Source: Eutreptiella sp. 'Long Island Sound 2002' (Eukaryota; Euglenozoa; Euglenophyceae; Eutreptiales; Eutreptiaceae). From it: a stretch of 64,000 bases of DNA. The stretch lies in assembly GCA_964036045.1 (NCBI GenBank), contig OZ038378.1, forward strand, positions 40,177,228 through 40,241,227, read 5' to 3'. Shown piece by piece: positions 1 to 11,360 of this stretch (positions are counted from its first letter, which is position 1; each line of letters starts with the position of its first letter). Both the position numbers and the translations under genes were made by a program. The notes under the pieces were generated by a model that saw only the letters and a program-made list of their open reading frames with translations, ran no database searches and was not told where the DNA came from.

Positions 1-124
1 GGATAAGAAAAATTTGCTTTTGCACCACACACGGCTACATACATGCCGCGATGCATGCACGCCTGATCTGGCCCTCTGTCCTACTCCAGCGCTTCACTTG
101 GGCGCTATTCATGAAACAGCAAGA
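1..124. repeat. 124-bp dispersed direct repeat, copy 1
   Basis: This stretch matches 3746-3869 at a constant offset of 3745 bases with only scattered substitutions. Both contain the shared stretch beginning AAGAAAAATTTGC and ending ACAGCAAGA. The two copies bracket the G/C-rich block at about 545-3113. They are in direct orientation, but they do not abut the block, so they are not a simple target-site duplication. They may be ends of an older element into which the block inserted. The left edge may extend beyond the window. Confidence 0.85.
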
Positions 125-544
125 CCGAATTGCTACATGGCGACAAAGCTCTCTGCATGGCAAGATGGTGCTGCAATGATACCATTGGACTTACGCGTGC
201 CCTGCTCTGAGGGCTTGGCCACGGCCGACCCGGAATGCGCCTGGCCTTGGTGGCCGTTGGCCCCATGGAACACCTGCGAAGTAGTGCAACAAAGTGTGAA
301 CCCTTGGTGACCAGGCCTGGTCAAGCCCCCGACTGGGCGCTCTGGTCCGATTGGAATAGCTCCGTACCGAATCGCCGCAGCTGGTCTCTGCGGCTAGACT
401 CCACAGCGCAAATGCAGCGAAGGGACTTCGGCAAGCGTCTCACTGTCGTTCTCTCTGTGTTCCTTCAGAAGATGCGGTGGCTCATGGTGCATAGGAACCC
501 AACGGCCAGCGACATGCAAGTCCTCGGGCAGGGCCACAGTCCAG
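125..544. other. non-coding stretch, no gene seen
   Basis: Nothing recognisable is encoded here. Short open frames occur on both strands but show no motif. The right edge, where the sequence turns into a run of C at about 557, is my approximate left boundary for the neighbouring G/C-rich block. Confidence 0.4.
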
Positions 545-1802
545 TCCGCAGATACCCCCCCCCCCCACTGGGCACATGGCAACCAGGATGAGGTGAGAGA
601 CAGGGACCGAGGGAAGAACACTAGGGTGGGAGAGATACCAGGAAAAAGGGTAGGGTTGACAGAGAGGGGCAGGGGTAGAGCACGGGGGTGGCACACACGA
701 GTGACAGCGCGGCTCAGACAGAGAGGGCAGGAGAACAGTGCAGGCAGGGTCGGCTGAGAGACGGAGAATGGGAGGGAGACGAGCGAGTGAGGGGGCGCGG
801 GGCGGCGAGACAGGGGTAGCACGGAGAAGAGCAGGGGGCACACGCAGGGCGCGCGGGAGCAGCGGAGAGCGTGACCACGGGGACACCCAAAAAAAAAACA
901 GACAAGGTGGACAAGACACCCAGGAAGGACACGCAGAGGAGGCAGGGCGCGGGAGGTGGGGGGAACAGGGGGCCAGCGAGGGTGCAAAGGAGCACAATGT
1001 CTCTCACAGAGAAACACTATGCCAAGGACCCGCATTGGGCCGTACCGGCCGCCCCGCCCGACCATCAGGGAACTGATGGAGGGGCGGCCGGCGGGGGAGG
1101 ACGATGGGGGAGTCCCCCCGAAGGGGTATCTGGGGAGGCCCCCCAAGTCGGCTTACAGGTCGGAAGACAGGGCGGAGGCCCTGAGGCGCGTCAAAGCGCG
1201 CGAGATACAACCATGGCGTGGGGACGACCAGTGGCGAGCACACGGAGCAGGAGAACAACAGTAAGAGGGCGGACAGGAAACAGAGGAGAGGGGAGGGTGG
1301 AGAGGAGAGAAAGAAGAAAAACGTCATTGAGGGCATAAAAGACTGGGACGCGAGGGAGGGGCGCCCACCTAGCATGGCCGGGGACCGCCAAGGGCCGCGC
1401 CACAGGAAGGCGATGGGACTGGACGTGAGCACCGATCGGAGCCGGGACAGATGGCTGTGCAGTGTTGTTGTGCCTGCATGCAGGGAGGAGGGAACCTCGC
1501 GACGGAAAGCACGGCGAAAAACAAAAACACGAACAAAACCCCACAGCGCCACAGGAGGGCGTGCAGCACAAAGCGAGCGGGCGGCGGGGGAACGGGACGG
1601 AGCAAAAAGGGCAGACGAGGGACCGCGGGTGGCGCAAAAAAAAAACTAATCATAGCAACGAAGAACAGTACCAACAAAGACCGCCGACCACGTGGCGGAA
1701 TGGCAGGAGTCACGGGGGGCGCGGGGGCCAGGCAGAGGGATCCACCACAGGTCCTGACGGGAAAACACCACGCAAGCGGAAGGGGGCGGGAAGGGGGGAC
1801 CA

Positions 1803-2330
1803 GTGCTAGGCTCACGAACTGGACCCGGCAAGGCAGCGGAAATGGTGGGCCCGCGCCAGAGGGTTGCAGGTGGCCCGGAAAAAAAAACGGGATGCAGGGA
1901 AAAGGGGACGGGACAGAAAAGGGCCTGTGGCTAGAACCACACGACGGCCCCAGGGGACTAGGACGGCATGGGAGGCGGCACAGAAGTAAGGGGCGGGGGC
2001 GGGAGGGGCGCGACGCGTGCTAGGCGCACGAAACGGTCCCCGGATGGATGAGGATCCAGTGGGCCCGTGCCACAGGGTTACTGGCGGCCCGGTGGGGTAT
2101 AAACAGGGGACGAGGGAGGAGATGGGGCCGCAGAACAGCCCAGGGGAATAGGCCGGGGCCGCAGCACAGGGGAAAGGGGCGGGGGTGGGAAGAGAGCGAC
2201 CTTTGCTAGGCGCACGACACGGTCCCTGGATGGAAGAGGATCCAGTGGGCCCGCGCCACAGGCTTGCTGGCGGCTTGGTGGGGTATAAACACGGGATGAT
2301 GGGAAAAGGGGAGGGGACAGGGAAGGGCGT
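1803..2330. repeat. tandem repeat, about 200-bp unit, three copies
   Basis: Copies start with TGCTAGG followed by a CACGA-containing stretch at about 1803, 2019 and 2204. They continue through a shared GTGGGCCCG...GCCA core. The second and third copies each carry GGTGGGGTATAAAC at about 2091 and 2277, which looks TATA-box-like. Units are diverged by substitutions and small indels. Confidence 0.7.
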
Positions 2331-3092
2331 GTGGCTAGGGCCGCACAACAGCCTGGCGGGGTAGGGAGTCCACGGGACGCTGGGAATGGGCCGGTGACGG
2401 GATGTGGCATAGGGGAATGGGACATGGGATCGGAAGGGAGACCGACAGCGCCAAGCAACAGCTCCGTGAAATTGGGAAACCAGTCGCCATGGAGTGGTGA
2501 ACCATGGGCCAACCATGGGGAAGCTGACCACGGGAAGTCGGAAAAATGCCCTGAACACCGGGACGGCCGTGAGGTGTCCGCAGGGGTGAGGGTTGACCTT
2601 GAGATCCCTGGGTCAATGGCCTGAGTAAACGTAGGTTCACGCGTGAGCGGGACCAGGGGGAACGTGGAAAAGGTCGCTTCCTGGCCTCCAGCCGTGGATG
2701 GATGACACCCAAGTGCATCCGGGAGCTGAGTGGGTACTCCAACCCGTGAGGGATGGGGAGTGGTGCAACTTGGTTGACAGAGAAAAATGCTCCGCTGTCG
2801 GCGAGGGCTATCCACAGGAAACCCGCCTACAGGCGCCCAAAAGGCTTAGCTAGGGGGGGAAGGCCGGAGGATCCTTCGATTGGTGACCGGAAGGAGCTGA
2901 GACCGTGAGGGCAGCGACTGAAGGGAACCTACCACCGGTCATGCCCCAAGGGAACCTGGTTGAAATTCCCGGCCGTGAGGTGAGACAGGTGTCGCCAGGG
3001 GAACTGATGGTGGAGAGCTCTCCTTCCCGCCAGAGGCGGCCACCATGTAAAACAAACAAGGAGATGTCAGATGAGGCTGCGGACGCGGCCGA

Positions 3093-3112
3093 CCTTACTT
3101 ACTTACTTACTT
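3093..3112 (+). repeat. (TTAC)n terminal tail
   Basis: Four tandem TTAC units follow GACC. The position at the 3' edge of the G/C-rich block, and the parallel with the (TACC)n ends of two better-defined non-LTR elements in the window, suggest a target-primed reverse-transcription tail. Confidence 0.6.
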
Positions 3113-3113
3113 G

Positions 3114-3745
3114 GTACAGGTTGAATTTGTGTTCTCGCTTCAAAAAAATACTTGTTTCGCGGGGTATTGGAGCAAGTTATGAGGTGTTTCCGAGCCGCCA
3201 GCTGGTGGTACCAGACTTCTTTTTTTTTTTTTTTTTTGCAGGTAGCGTCTTCTGCAACTGGGCAACGGTTGGGAATACAACGTAAGAACAAATTCGTGTG
3301 CAGGCCCAGGTTCGCGGAATGATTGTTGATGCCACTAGCAGACATGGCTCAGTCATGGCCCTCTACACAGGATCCACCACTGACTCATCCAAAAGTAACA
3401 CAGCTTGCTCTCTGTACGCTCCCATCACATGGCAGGTTGACCGCAAGTGCCGGCCCATCTCCGCCTCATCCTTTGACAAGATGTGCGCTGACATGAAAGC
3501 CGAGCGTGATGATATGTCCTCGGTCCTCTATACCCATGGCTCTCGTGTGCTGGTTGCTGATGCTTTGGTGTGCTTGGTACCCCCGTGGGAACACATTCAG
3601 GTTATGAACCAGATTTTGGTTCAGAAAATTTTGTTGGGCCCTTTTGCCCTATCCTGTTTGACCATATTTTGATAGGTCTAAAGAAGATTTTGCCTCAGGC
3701 AGTTTTACCTCAGATGCCGGGCGGTGGGGAAAACAAAAAAGAAGG
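3114..3745 (+). other. host-like DNA with a 124-codon open frame of unknown nature
   Basis: A pyrimidine tract at 3220-3237 followed by TTGCAG resembles a splice acceptor. The open frame 3298-3672 downstream has ordinary amino-acid composition, for example YAPITWQVDRKCRPISASSF, unlike the surrounding low-complexity frames. I do not recognise the protein. It could be a host exon or a transposon fragment. No start context or donor site settles the gene structure. Confidence 0.3.
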
Positions 3746-3869
3746 GGAAAAGAAAAATTTGCCTTTGCACCACACACGGCTAGGTGCATGCCGCGATGCA
3801 TGCACGCCTGATCTGGCCCTCTGTCCTACTCCAGCGCTTCACTTGGGCCCTATCCATAAAACAGCAAGA
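3746..3869. repeat. 124-bp dispersed direct repeat, copy 2
   Basis: Second copy of the repeat at the start of the window, in the same orientation. The flanks on both sides differ from copy 1. Confidence 0.85.
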
Positions 3870-4657
3870 ATGCGCTTGCTAACCCAGTCCTGAGAGCCCA
3901 ATGACGTTACATGTTGCTCGGTCCGAACTGAGCTTTGCAAACGTCGGCTTCGTTGCCACTATTGGCAGGGTGTTTGGCAGACATGGTTAGTTGTTGTCTG
4001 TAGGTCATCTCTGGTGCACCGCAGTTTTGGTGGCACTACAAACTGGCCTTGCTACGGCATGTTTTAGCCTTGCCTATCTGTAGTTTGTTTTCCCGATTTG
4101 TTCGCGGAGACATCCGAACTCAGATGTGGAAAACGGTCGTTGTGGGGGCCTTGATAGCCCTTGGAGGATCTGCACACCATGGTTTGCCTTACCCTGCCAC
4201 CCATGCGACTTCTCTTTCTGTGTTTTTTTTTACGCATTTTACGCAGTTCTGTAATACACATACCACCCGAAGGACCTAGAGGCCTGAGCCCTCCTCTGGT
4301 ATGCCTGATTACTCTGCTTTAATTACTCTTACTAGACTGTCGCGCCTTGCCCCCCACTGTGTTGGGTAGTGCTGTCTAAGATGGTGTAGGACGTTGTGTG
4401 TGGGACCTTTAGAAAGTTCGCATTTACATATAAGTAGTGCTGGTACTAACTGCAGCTACACTGCAGCGCAATGTTTCTGCAACCAGGAACTGGTAATGCT
4501 GTAAGGCTTTGGGACACTTGACAGCGTTGCAGTGAAGTAAGCTCTTCAGAGTTTTCTGTGCTGCGGTACAGTGTATGCTGATGCCCTCTTTCAAAGACTC
4601 CATTCGGCGTGCCTAGTGTTGCTGAGGGGTGACAGTGACGCCTGTGATACCAACCAG
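3870..4657. other. non-coding, possibly intronic
   Basis: AT-rich, T-rich DNA with no conserved frame. It leads directly into the light-harvesting-protein relic, whose left edge is preceded by an AG (CCAACCAG), so part of it may be the remnant of an intron. Confidence 0.35.
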
Positions 4658-4834
4658 GCTGACCCGGGAGAGACTTACGACCCACTGGGTTTGGCTGACG
4701 ACCCTGACACCTTCGCCGAACTGAAGGTGAATGAGACTAAGATCGGCCATTTGGCAATGTTCTCCTTGTTGTGCTATTACATGCAGGCGATTGTGTTCGG
4801 TGAGGGAGGAGTTGAGAACTCCCACATTTCTGAA
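4658..4834 (+). pseudogene. LHCII chlorophyll a/b-binding protein exon relic
   Basis: The translation contains [17 protein letters not shown] followed by GHLAMFSLL and QAIVFGEGG. It lines up over about 58 residues with the stromal loop and third membrane helix of major LHCII antenna proteins (Lhcb1-3), which bind chlorophyll in the thylakoid. In the family the helix motif reads GRLAMFS; here the Arg of the chlorophyll-liganding ion pair is His. Neither the first two helices nor the usual C-terminus can be found nearby. A CCAACCAG directly upstream resembles a splice acceptor. I infer a single-exon relic or an exon of a decayed gene. It is the best clue that the genome is photosynthetic and green-lineage. 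Confidence 0.8.
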
Positions 4835-6684
4835 AGATACAGCACCAGGCGGTCCATGCCCTCCCCTGCAGGGTACCCGCGTGGTTATGCTCACTGCCTG
4901 TGGTTGTGTGTCTCACATTTAGGCTTCATGGCACCGCGCCCCATGGTTTGGGGAACATCACCTCGAGTTGCCGCACAGAGTGAGAAAACCAGCCCCTCTC
5001 TGATTTATGTGGTGTAGTTGACTGGTTAGGGCTTACACTTGTCTCGTCGTGGCTCTGCCTGAGCCTGCATGTATGTTATTCTGTCATGTGTATGATGTAT
5101 GGACTACTGTCCTGCTGCTTTTCTATTTTTTTTCCTCCACCTTTGGCAAGTGGACCCTACCTGTATGGAAGTTGGAGTTCCGTATAGCCAGTCTTCTTTG
5201 TTATTTTTGTCATAGACTGAAGTGACCAACCTTTCTTCGTTCTCAGTTACCTCTTTGTTTCCTAACACAGACTAATGTGTTTGAGTGAAAGCTTACTCTG
5301 GATAATGCTTACTGGGATTCAGAGGAGTGTGATGTACATTGTGCTCACTTATTGCTAGCTTCAGGTCAATACCAGATGGTGGGCATGGCTTTAGATGTAC
5401 AGGTACTACAAAATAGGCAGAAGCGGCGCGCGAGTTGGTCCAAATCGTTGGCTACAGGACAGCCCCCTCATCTCTTTCAGAATGCAGGGGGGGGAAACTG
5501 CTGCTGCTTTGCCCCATTGGGGATCCTGTGTTGTCTGAACCTCATTTGTGGTGAACGTGTCCAGGATTGCTTGTCCTGAACCAATGTCCAGACTGTACCT
5601 CCTGTTGGATGCCTCAAGAACCCTACTACTAGGCGTTGCCTGTTTGATAACGCCCAGGCCAGCATGTGTAGTGTCTTCTGCTGTACTCTTGTTTGCTGTT
5701 CAGTGGGTGTTTTCTGTGCAGCCCCACTATGAGTGCCTCATCAAAGCAAGATTGGGGCTTCGCGGGACTGTGAGAAATGGCAGTTGCTGTGCATTTGTAT
5801 CCTGTGTGAATGTCCCAGGCCTGACGTCCTGACGCTCACGATTAGACCACAAGATATTTTGCTGAGTACGATTGCATTTTACCGACTCAATAGCCCATAG
5901 TTTTTCTCCCTCCTGAAAATGAGTCACTTTCCTATGCACTGTTTTCTCTTCGCTCACTGGAGGAACTCAGACGTGTCCCTGATGAGGACAGTGAGGTGTG
6001 CAGCTTTGTTTGTCTGCATGTTTTCATCACGGTTGTAGGCTCAGACCACATGTGCAACCGGATTTCTGGTTCTGTTATATGGAGGCTGACCCTGTCTACC
6101 GTGCAGAGCAGTTTCCTTCTTCCTAGTTCATTTCCTAGTTATTGCTCTGTCTGATTCTTTGCTGGTACTTTTTGACACCCTGGGCGTATGTCTCTCCATA
6201 TTCCGGGTAAGTGACGTGTACAGGACAGTCCTGAATTCTCTGCCAAGGGTCCACTGAAGTGACTGTCAGTGGTACTTTGTTTGTACTTAGTAGTCAAGAC
6301 ACGGTCTTGGGCAGGACACCACCTTCTTCAATTGGTGGCCAGGGACACAGCCTGATTTCTTCTTGAAGTCCTGCCTTGTTTGTTCAGGTGAAACAAACGT
6401 TAATCTCCTTTCGGTATCGTGTACGCTGAGGTACCCCGAGAACCATCCATGTTAAGCTATCACCTCTGGTTGGTTACGGAGGACATCCGCCGAAACCCAT
6501 GTTAAGCGTCCACCTCTAGGTTTTTCCTGCTGCAGCCGTCGTGGCTCACCGATACCTGAGGGCTCCCCGACGCCATGAGCATGATAACAATTTTACAGTC
6601 CCCGTCCGTACCCCAAAGTGCACAACTCAAGTCGTGGTGACCTCTGATGGATGCAGGGTGCGGGGATCACGTCTGGACATTGGT
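4835..6684. other. non-coding host-like DNA
   Basis: T/G-rich sequence without a conserved reading frame, repeat or RNA gene that I can support. A related pair of short phrases (CCATGTTAAGC followed by CCACCTCT) occurs at about 6447 and 6498. Confidence 0.4.
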
Positions 6685-6865
6685 GGAGATAGCCAGAAGT
6701 GTAAGTCTGACGAGACTATTCTGGTCACTCGCTGAACGATTACGTCTAGACAGGGTCGAGATAGCCAGGAGTGTAAGTCTTATAAGACTCTCCAAGGTCA
6801 CTCGGCGAGTTGAGATATCAAGGATTGTAAGTCTGTTAGGACTGTCCTGGAGACTCGACGAATTC
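6685..6865. repeat. short tandem repeat, three diverged units
   Basis: Units start GAGATAGCC or GAGATATC at 6685, 6758 and 6812 and share GTGTAAGTCT or TTGTAAGTCT and a CACTCG/GACTCG segment. The first unit is 73 bp and the next two are about 54 bp. Each contains a small dyad around AAGTCT...AGACT or similar. The function is unknown. Confidence 0.7.
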
Positions 6866-6972
6866 GGTAACCTTCCCAAGTTAAATCCATGAGTACCTCT
6901 GAGTTGCCAGTTATCGCAGGCGTAGCGGGTGTGCGTACAGGTCTGAAACCGCAATGGTTTATCGACGCTGTC

Positions 6973-7534
6973 ATCCCCTGTCATACCCACAGCTAAGGGC
7001 TGAATGTAATCCGTCTGTGCGACAGTAACGACCCATGAGGTACGGGACGCACAAGACCAAGCCCTAGCTGCTGTCATTACCCTAGAATGCCTTCTGTAGG
7101 TCTGGGATGACGAAGGAAGGGAGGAGCAAGGGTAGTCAAGTTGGGGAGTCGATCAGCATATCAGACAGCCAGTGAGAAAAATACCCTTTGCCCAGCAGTG
7201 ATTGATCACCAGTGCACCTGGGGGGTGAATGACCATTAAGCCATGTATCCAACGTGCTGTTTTCAGCTTGTTTCGGGTCCCTGCCCCTTGTGCACTGGTG
7301 ATCAATCACTGCTGGGCAAAGGGTATTTTTCTCACTGGCTGTCTGATATGCTGATCGACTCCCCAACTTGACTACCCTTGCTCCTCCCTTCCTTCGTCAT
7401 CCCAGACCTACAGAAGGCATTCTAGGGTAATGACAGCAGCTAGGGCTTGGTCTTGTGCGTCCCGTACCTCATGGGTCGTTACTGTCGCACAGACGGATTA
7501 CATTCAGCCCTTAGCTGTGGGTATGACAGGGGAT
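6973..7534. repeat. perfect 245-bp inverted repeat with 72-bp spacer
   Basis: The left arm 6973-7217 and right arm 7290-7534 are exact reverse complements over every segment I compared, with spacer 7218-7289. A transcript would form a 245-bp hairpin. No terminal transposon signature or coding potential was seen in the arms. It could be a foldback element, a small-RNA hairpin locus, a recent palindromic duplication or an assembly artefact. Confidence 0.95.
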
Positions 7535-9951
7535 TCTGTGTTTTGTGGTGTGAGCTATGCCAGACCGCCTGAAAGCGAGTCATGACGGCCGTCAATAATG
7601 GTCCTTTGGGACTGACTGAGATAGCTCGTGACTTGTTTTGCAGATGTACAAGGGAAGCCACCAAGGCACCCTTGATTCACCTGTTTCTACTAGCTGTGTT
7701 TGTAGTGCCGCTGTGTCTTTGAAGAGCAGGATGTGCTTTGCTTGTCATTTAACAGGAATATACTACATGTACTGTGAATGGATGTTCACTGAGTGTACCA
7801 TGCGCCTTGTTTTGTTTATGCCTGTCCTGTATGGTGTTTGTCAGGCCGGGCAGCCAGCCCGTGTCGTATGAGTCCAGCGTTTGTGTAAATTGCATACAAA
7901 CGTAGACAGGGCTGAATTCTGATTTTGCCTCGGTAAAATGACGTCAGAATTCCGACGGTGGGTAGTGTATCATTGGTGAACCTAGCCTGTTCAAGGTTAG
8001 CGGTCCTCCTCTGGTGTCTGACCTTCTTCACTTACTTTATGCAGACTTCAGTGTGTATTTGACTTCTGTGCTGCATGCGTCCGATGGATGTCAGGTGTGT
8101 TGCCCGAGAACCAGTCCCAGAGCATGCTTTGCCACAGGGTGCTGCAGGTTCACCCTGAGGACGTAGAGGGAGACGTTTCATTCAGTCTGACGGATCAATT
8201 GAGCGCAGATTGCTGCTTGTTCCTCTGATGTTCATGCTCAGTTGGAGTACGATGTCAAGTCGTATTTCTGTTCATTCAAAGCAGGCCTACACGACTGTCT
8301 CCAGGTTGTGCTTCGTTGGTCTGTTTCTTTGTGACAGGTACTTCAGTGTTCATTTTGCATATGCCTGATATTCAAGAGCCTACTGGAGTTTGTAACCCTT
8401 CTGAGGTCTCCATAATGCAGAGCCCTTACATTATGATGTGTTTTTGCAAGGCACATTTTGCAGATTTTGCAGACAGTCGCGTTGCAGTGCTTGCAGCCCT
8501 CGGGTACCCCTGTGCCTAAGAGTTTCACCAGAGCTTCGTACTGGGGCATCAGCCCTCATAAATTTTGTGTTTCCTGTTTTTCCCTCTGCAGATGCACTGG
8601 TAACTGCTGCCGTTGGTTGTCGGCTTGCCTAAGACTTTTAGTTGCAGGGACTCCAAGGGAGAGGATTCCAGAGATATCAGGGAGAACCACGTGTCTGGAG
8701 ACTTGTGTTCTGAACCCCCTGGGGTGGGATCTGGAGGACTCTCAGAGTCTGCGAGATATGCAGAAATTTCGGTGAATTGCCTTGATTGCCATTGGCATGG
8801 TTGGAGGCTCAAGAGCTTGTTATGCAGGCGAATTTGCCTTAGACTGTCGTGTTGCTATCTTGTCTGCTGTCACATTTGCCGGGGCGCAATGCTAATGGCT
8901 TGCATACCCCCTGTGCCCCTGACCAGAGCGCCCCCTGAGACATCCTTACCCTTTGGTGCGTCGTCTGGGGGGGAGTTAGGAAAACTGCAAGTACAGTGTT
9001 TAGGGCACTCTGGTTTCATTTGCGATGTTGTCTTCTGATTCTTGTCTGTAGATAATGCCGGTGGTCTGTTTTTGCTGGGACAGCTGGCCTCTCGCCGTCA
9101 CCATCGCCGACGTCTCAGTTTGTCATGAAACATTTAATGTTGATCGGATCTGGTGAGATTATTGTCCTGATTTACTAATTTCTGAACGTCGTTTTCACGA
9201 TAGAATTATCGGATGCCTGAATGTAGATTTTCAAACGGAATTTCAATGCTGTGCGCATTTCATTCCTGTACATTCATTCAATGCGCATTATTCGCCACGT
9301 TCCGTGTCATGCGTGCTGAGTTCGGTGATTGGTTATGAATACGAGTGGAATGGTCTGGTTGAAGCATGCATTCTTTCATTCATGCATGTTCTCCTCACAT
9401 GCATACAAATAGTATATGCATAATATTGGTGTTCATGTATCCCGATTGTTATATGTTTCTCTTTGTTGCTTCCCTTATCTCTTTATAGGCATGCAGGCAG
9501 AGTTAACCCATGCCATGCATGGGGCGACACAATGGATACGAGGCATGGGGGCCTCTAGGTGTGGATATGGATGACTCGAGGTTCAACCAGGTACGGCATA
9601 GAGAATAAAGATGCACTTATGCCGGACTGAGGAGTGCATTGCCTCAATGTGGGATTCTTGCTCTTGATTGTTGCTTTGCTTTGTTTGTTATTTGCTTGAA
9701 TGTTTGTTATCATATTTTCAAGAGAAACTGATTTTGCTCGTGTGCTACCAAACCCACTCCCAAAATATATGCATACATGTTTACATGCACACACAATATA
9801 CGTGCAAGGAACACTCCCGTTTTGACACACTTTTTCCATTATGGGGAATATGCCAATTCATTTTAGATTGTTAGCAAGTTACAAAAGGAGTCGTCTACCT
9901 TTTTTATCTTTGTCAGAACAACAGATCTGTAGGTCCCCCGGAGCGTCTCTG
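7535..9951. other. non-coding host-like DNA
   Basis: No recognisable gene. Frames up to about 140 codons are Cys-rich and T-driven and look spurious. Around 9240-9430 the sequence is dense in ATTCATTC and CATGCAT motifs. Confidence 0.4.
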
Positions 9952-10281
9952 TCAGAACTCCGCGGGGCAGGTCACTTCAAACCCATTCTTCTGAAGTTTC
10001 TGCGCTATGCGCATGAAACGGGAGCGTTTGAGGGCGTTCGACTGGTCCCCATCTTTGTTGGCACGCTTAGTCTCTTGTTCTTGTTGGGCTTGTCTCTTGG
10101 AACGGGTCGTAGGTCTCATGTTTGGTTGCCCACCAGAGGGCTCACAGTTCCTCGCTGGCGTAGTATTGGGCTTCCCTCCGGACTGGTTCGCGTTCTTGTC
10201 CTTGTCCCGCTTGCGATCAGAGCCTCCTCTTCCACCTTTGCCTTTACCCCCTTGGTGTTTGGTTTCCGTCATGCCCTGCAC
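9952..10281 (-). CDS. small basic low-complexity ORF, hypothetical
   Basis: This 109-codon minus-strand frame starts at ATG and is rich in Lys, Arg, Gln, Gly and Asn. It includes a Gly/Lys-rich start (HQGGKGKGGRGG), an acidic-basic DRKRDKDK stretch and a C-terminal helix-like segment (RFMRIAQKLQKNGFEV). The composition suits a nucleic-acid-binding tail, perhaps of a Gag protein or a host RNA-binding factor, but no domain is recognisable. It lies just upstream of a diverged LTR in the opposite orientation. It may be one exon of a larger gene. Confidence 0.3.
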   Translation of the reverse strand: MQGMTETKHQGGKGKGGRGGSDRKRDKDKNANQSGGKPNTTPARNCEPSGGQPNMRPTTRSKRQAQQEQETKRANKDGDQSNALKRSRFMRIAQKLQKNGFEVTCPAEF

Positions 10282-10515
10282 CCCCCGGCCCCCCCTGTGG
10301 GGCCTGATCCCCGGTTAGGGGGACACATACTCCTCTTTGTGCTGACCCCCGTCATTCCCTTGTGTAGGCTATCATAGGCCCACACTATGGGATTTGATAG
10401 GGGATATCATTAGCCTTCATCCCCCCTTAACCTTCCCTTTCGTGGCACTTTTGACTTGAGCCTGCAGTAGGGATATCAGGGAACTCGGCGTGTTTTTCTG
10501 CCGCTTTTGTATCAG

Positions 10516-11360
10516 TGTAAACCTTGGGGCATAGGCATGTCAGAATCCATGTTTGTTGCCGATTTCTCCTTTGCACACTCATGTTGCTTCTTGTGTGCCA
10601 TTTCAGGTGTAAATTATTATGCGATCCCAGCATTTGATTCCCATCCCAGATTTCAATCCCAGATTTAATTCCGTTTGCAGATTTCAGTTCTGTCTTTGCA
10701 TTTTCGATGTTGCATTGATTTTTTCAATTCTGCGGTTGCCCAGCATTTGTTCTAACATTATTCGGGTCTCGGATTCGTCGATTGGCTGCTGCTGTGTGTG
10801 TGCGCGCGCCGTCGTTGGTCGCGCCGTAATGCAGGCCAGCCAATCGAATACCCTTCTACTTTGGTGCTAGTAGTGTTACATCTATCCTGTTGCGGATATG
10901 GATACGAATCAGAAGCTAGGGCAACTCCAGTGGAAGATAGAAGGCCCGGAATGGCAATCTGGCTAAACCTTGGTGTGGTGCCTCCGCGCACACCGGCTGT
11001 CGCCCTTGGGTGCATCACTGCAATTGAGAGAAGAATGGTACACATTAATGGGCGCATCTGTTTGGGCAGTGCCACGCCTACGTGTATGGGGGATCACGAG
11101 TCCCTGGAAGCTGGAGGAGTCCTAGTGGAAGAGGAGTGGAAGTGGAAGTGGCTGAGGTAGGCGCACCGCTGGTCATGGGATACATTGGTTGTTGCCTGGC
11201 ATTTGGATTCCATTGGGGTGCCACACCATATTTGGTTTTCAGGTCTCATACATTCATTCTAAGAGTTGACATTGCATTTGTCATTCATGCATGGTTCATT
11301 CATGGTGTGACTCAAACTTGGTGGTGCCCACGATTCCAAGGTCAAGGTGAACATATAGTG
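10516..11360 (+). mobile_element. diverged LTR (solo or remnant) of the chromovirus family
   Basis: It begins TGTAAACC and follows the 5' LTR at 48305 closely for about 370 bp. Conserved stretches include CCATGTTTGTTGCC, GGTGTAAATTATTATGC, GATTGGCTGCTGCTGTGTG and GCAGGCCAGCCAAT. After a variable middle the match resumes at GGTAGGCGCACCGCTGG and runs to GAACATATAGTG. No gag or pol lies downstream and no polypurine tract lies upstream, so this is a solo LTR or the 5' stub of a lost element. Confidence 0.8.

Larger units (their letters stand above)
545..3113 (+). mobile_element. probable 5'-truncated non-LTR retrotransposon 3' end
   Basis: A sharply bounded G/C-rich block lies in AT-richer DNA. 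It has scattered poly-A tracts (near 891, 1637 and 1881), internal tandem repeats at 1803-2330 and a terminal (TTAC)4 tail at about 3095-3112. The tail type, position and A tracts resemble the 3' untranslated ends of the two elements at 12447-34328 and 38299-43601, which finish in (TACC)n. No convincing ORF survives: the long open frames on both strands come from low stop-codon density. It is richer in purines than the other two members, so it may be a separate subfamily. The left edge is approximate and I could not find a target-site duplication. Confidence 0.45.

Noticed and set aside
545-3113. rRNA or other structural RNA gene, because of G/C richness
   Set aside because: No conserved rRNA core sequence is seen. 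The tandem repeats and tetranucleotide tail fit a retrotransposon 3' end better.
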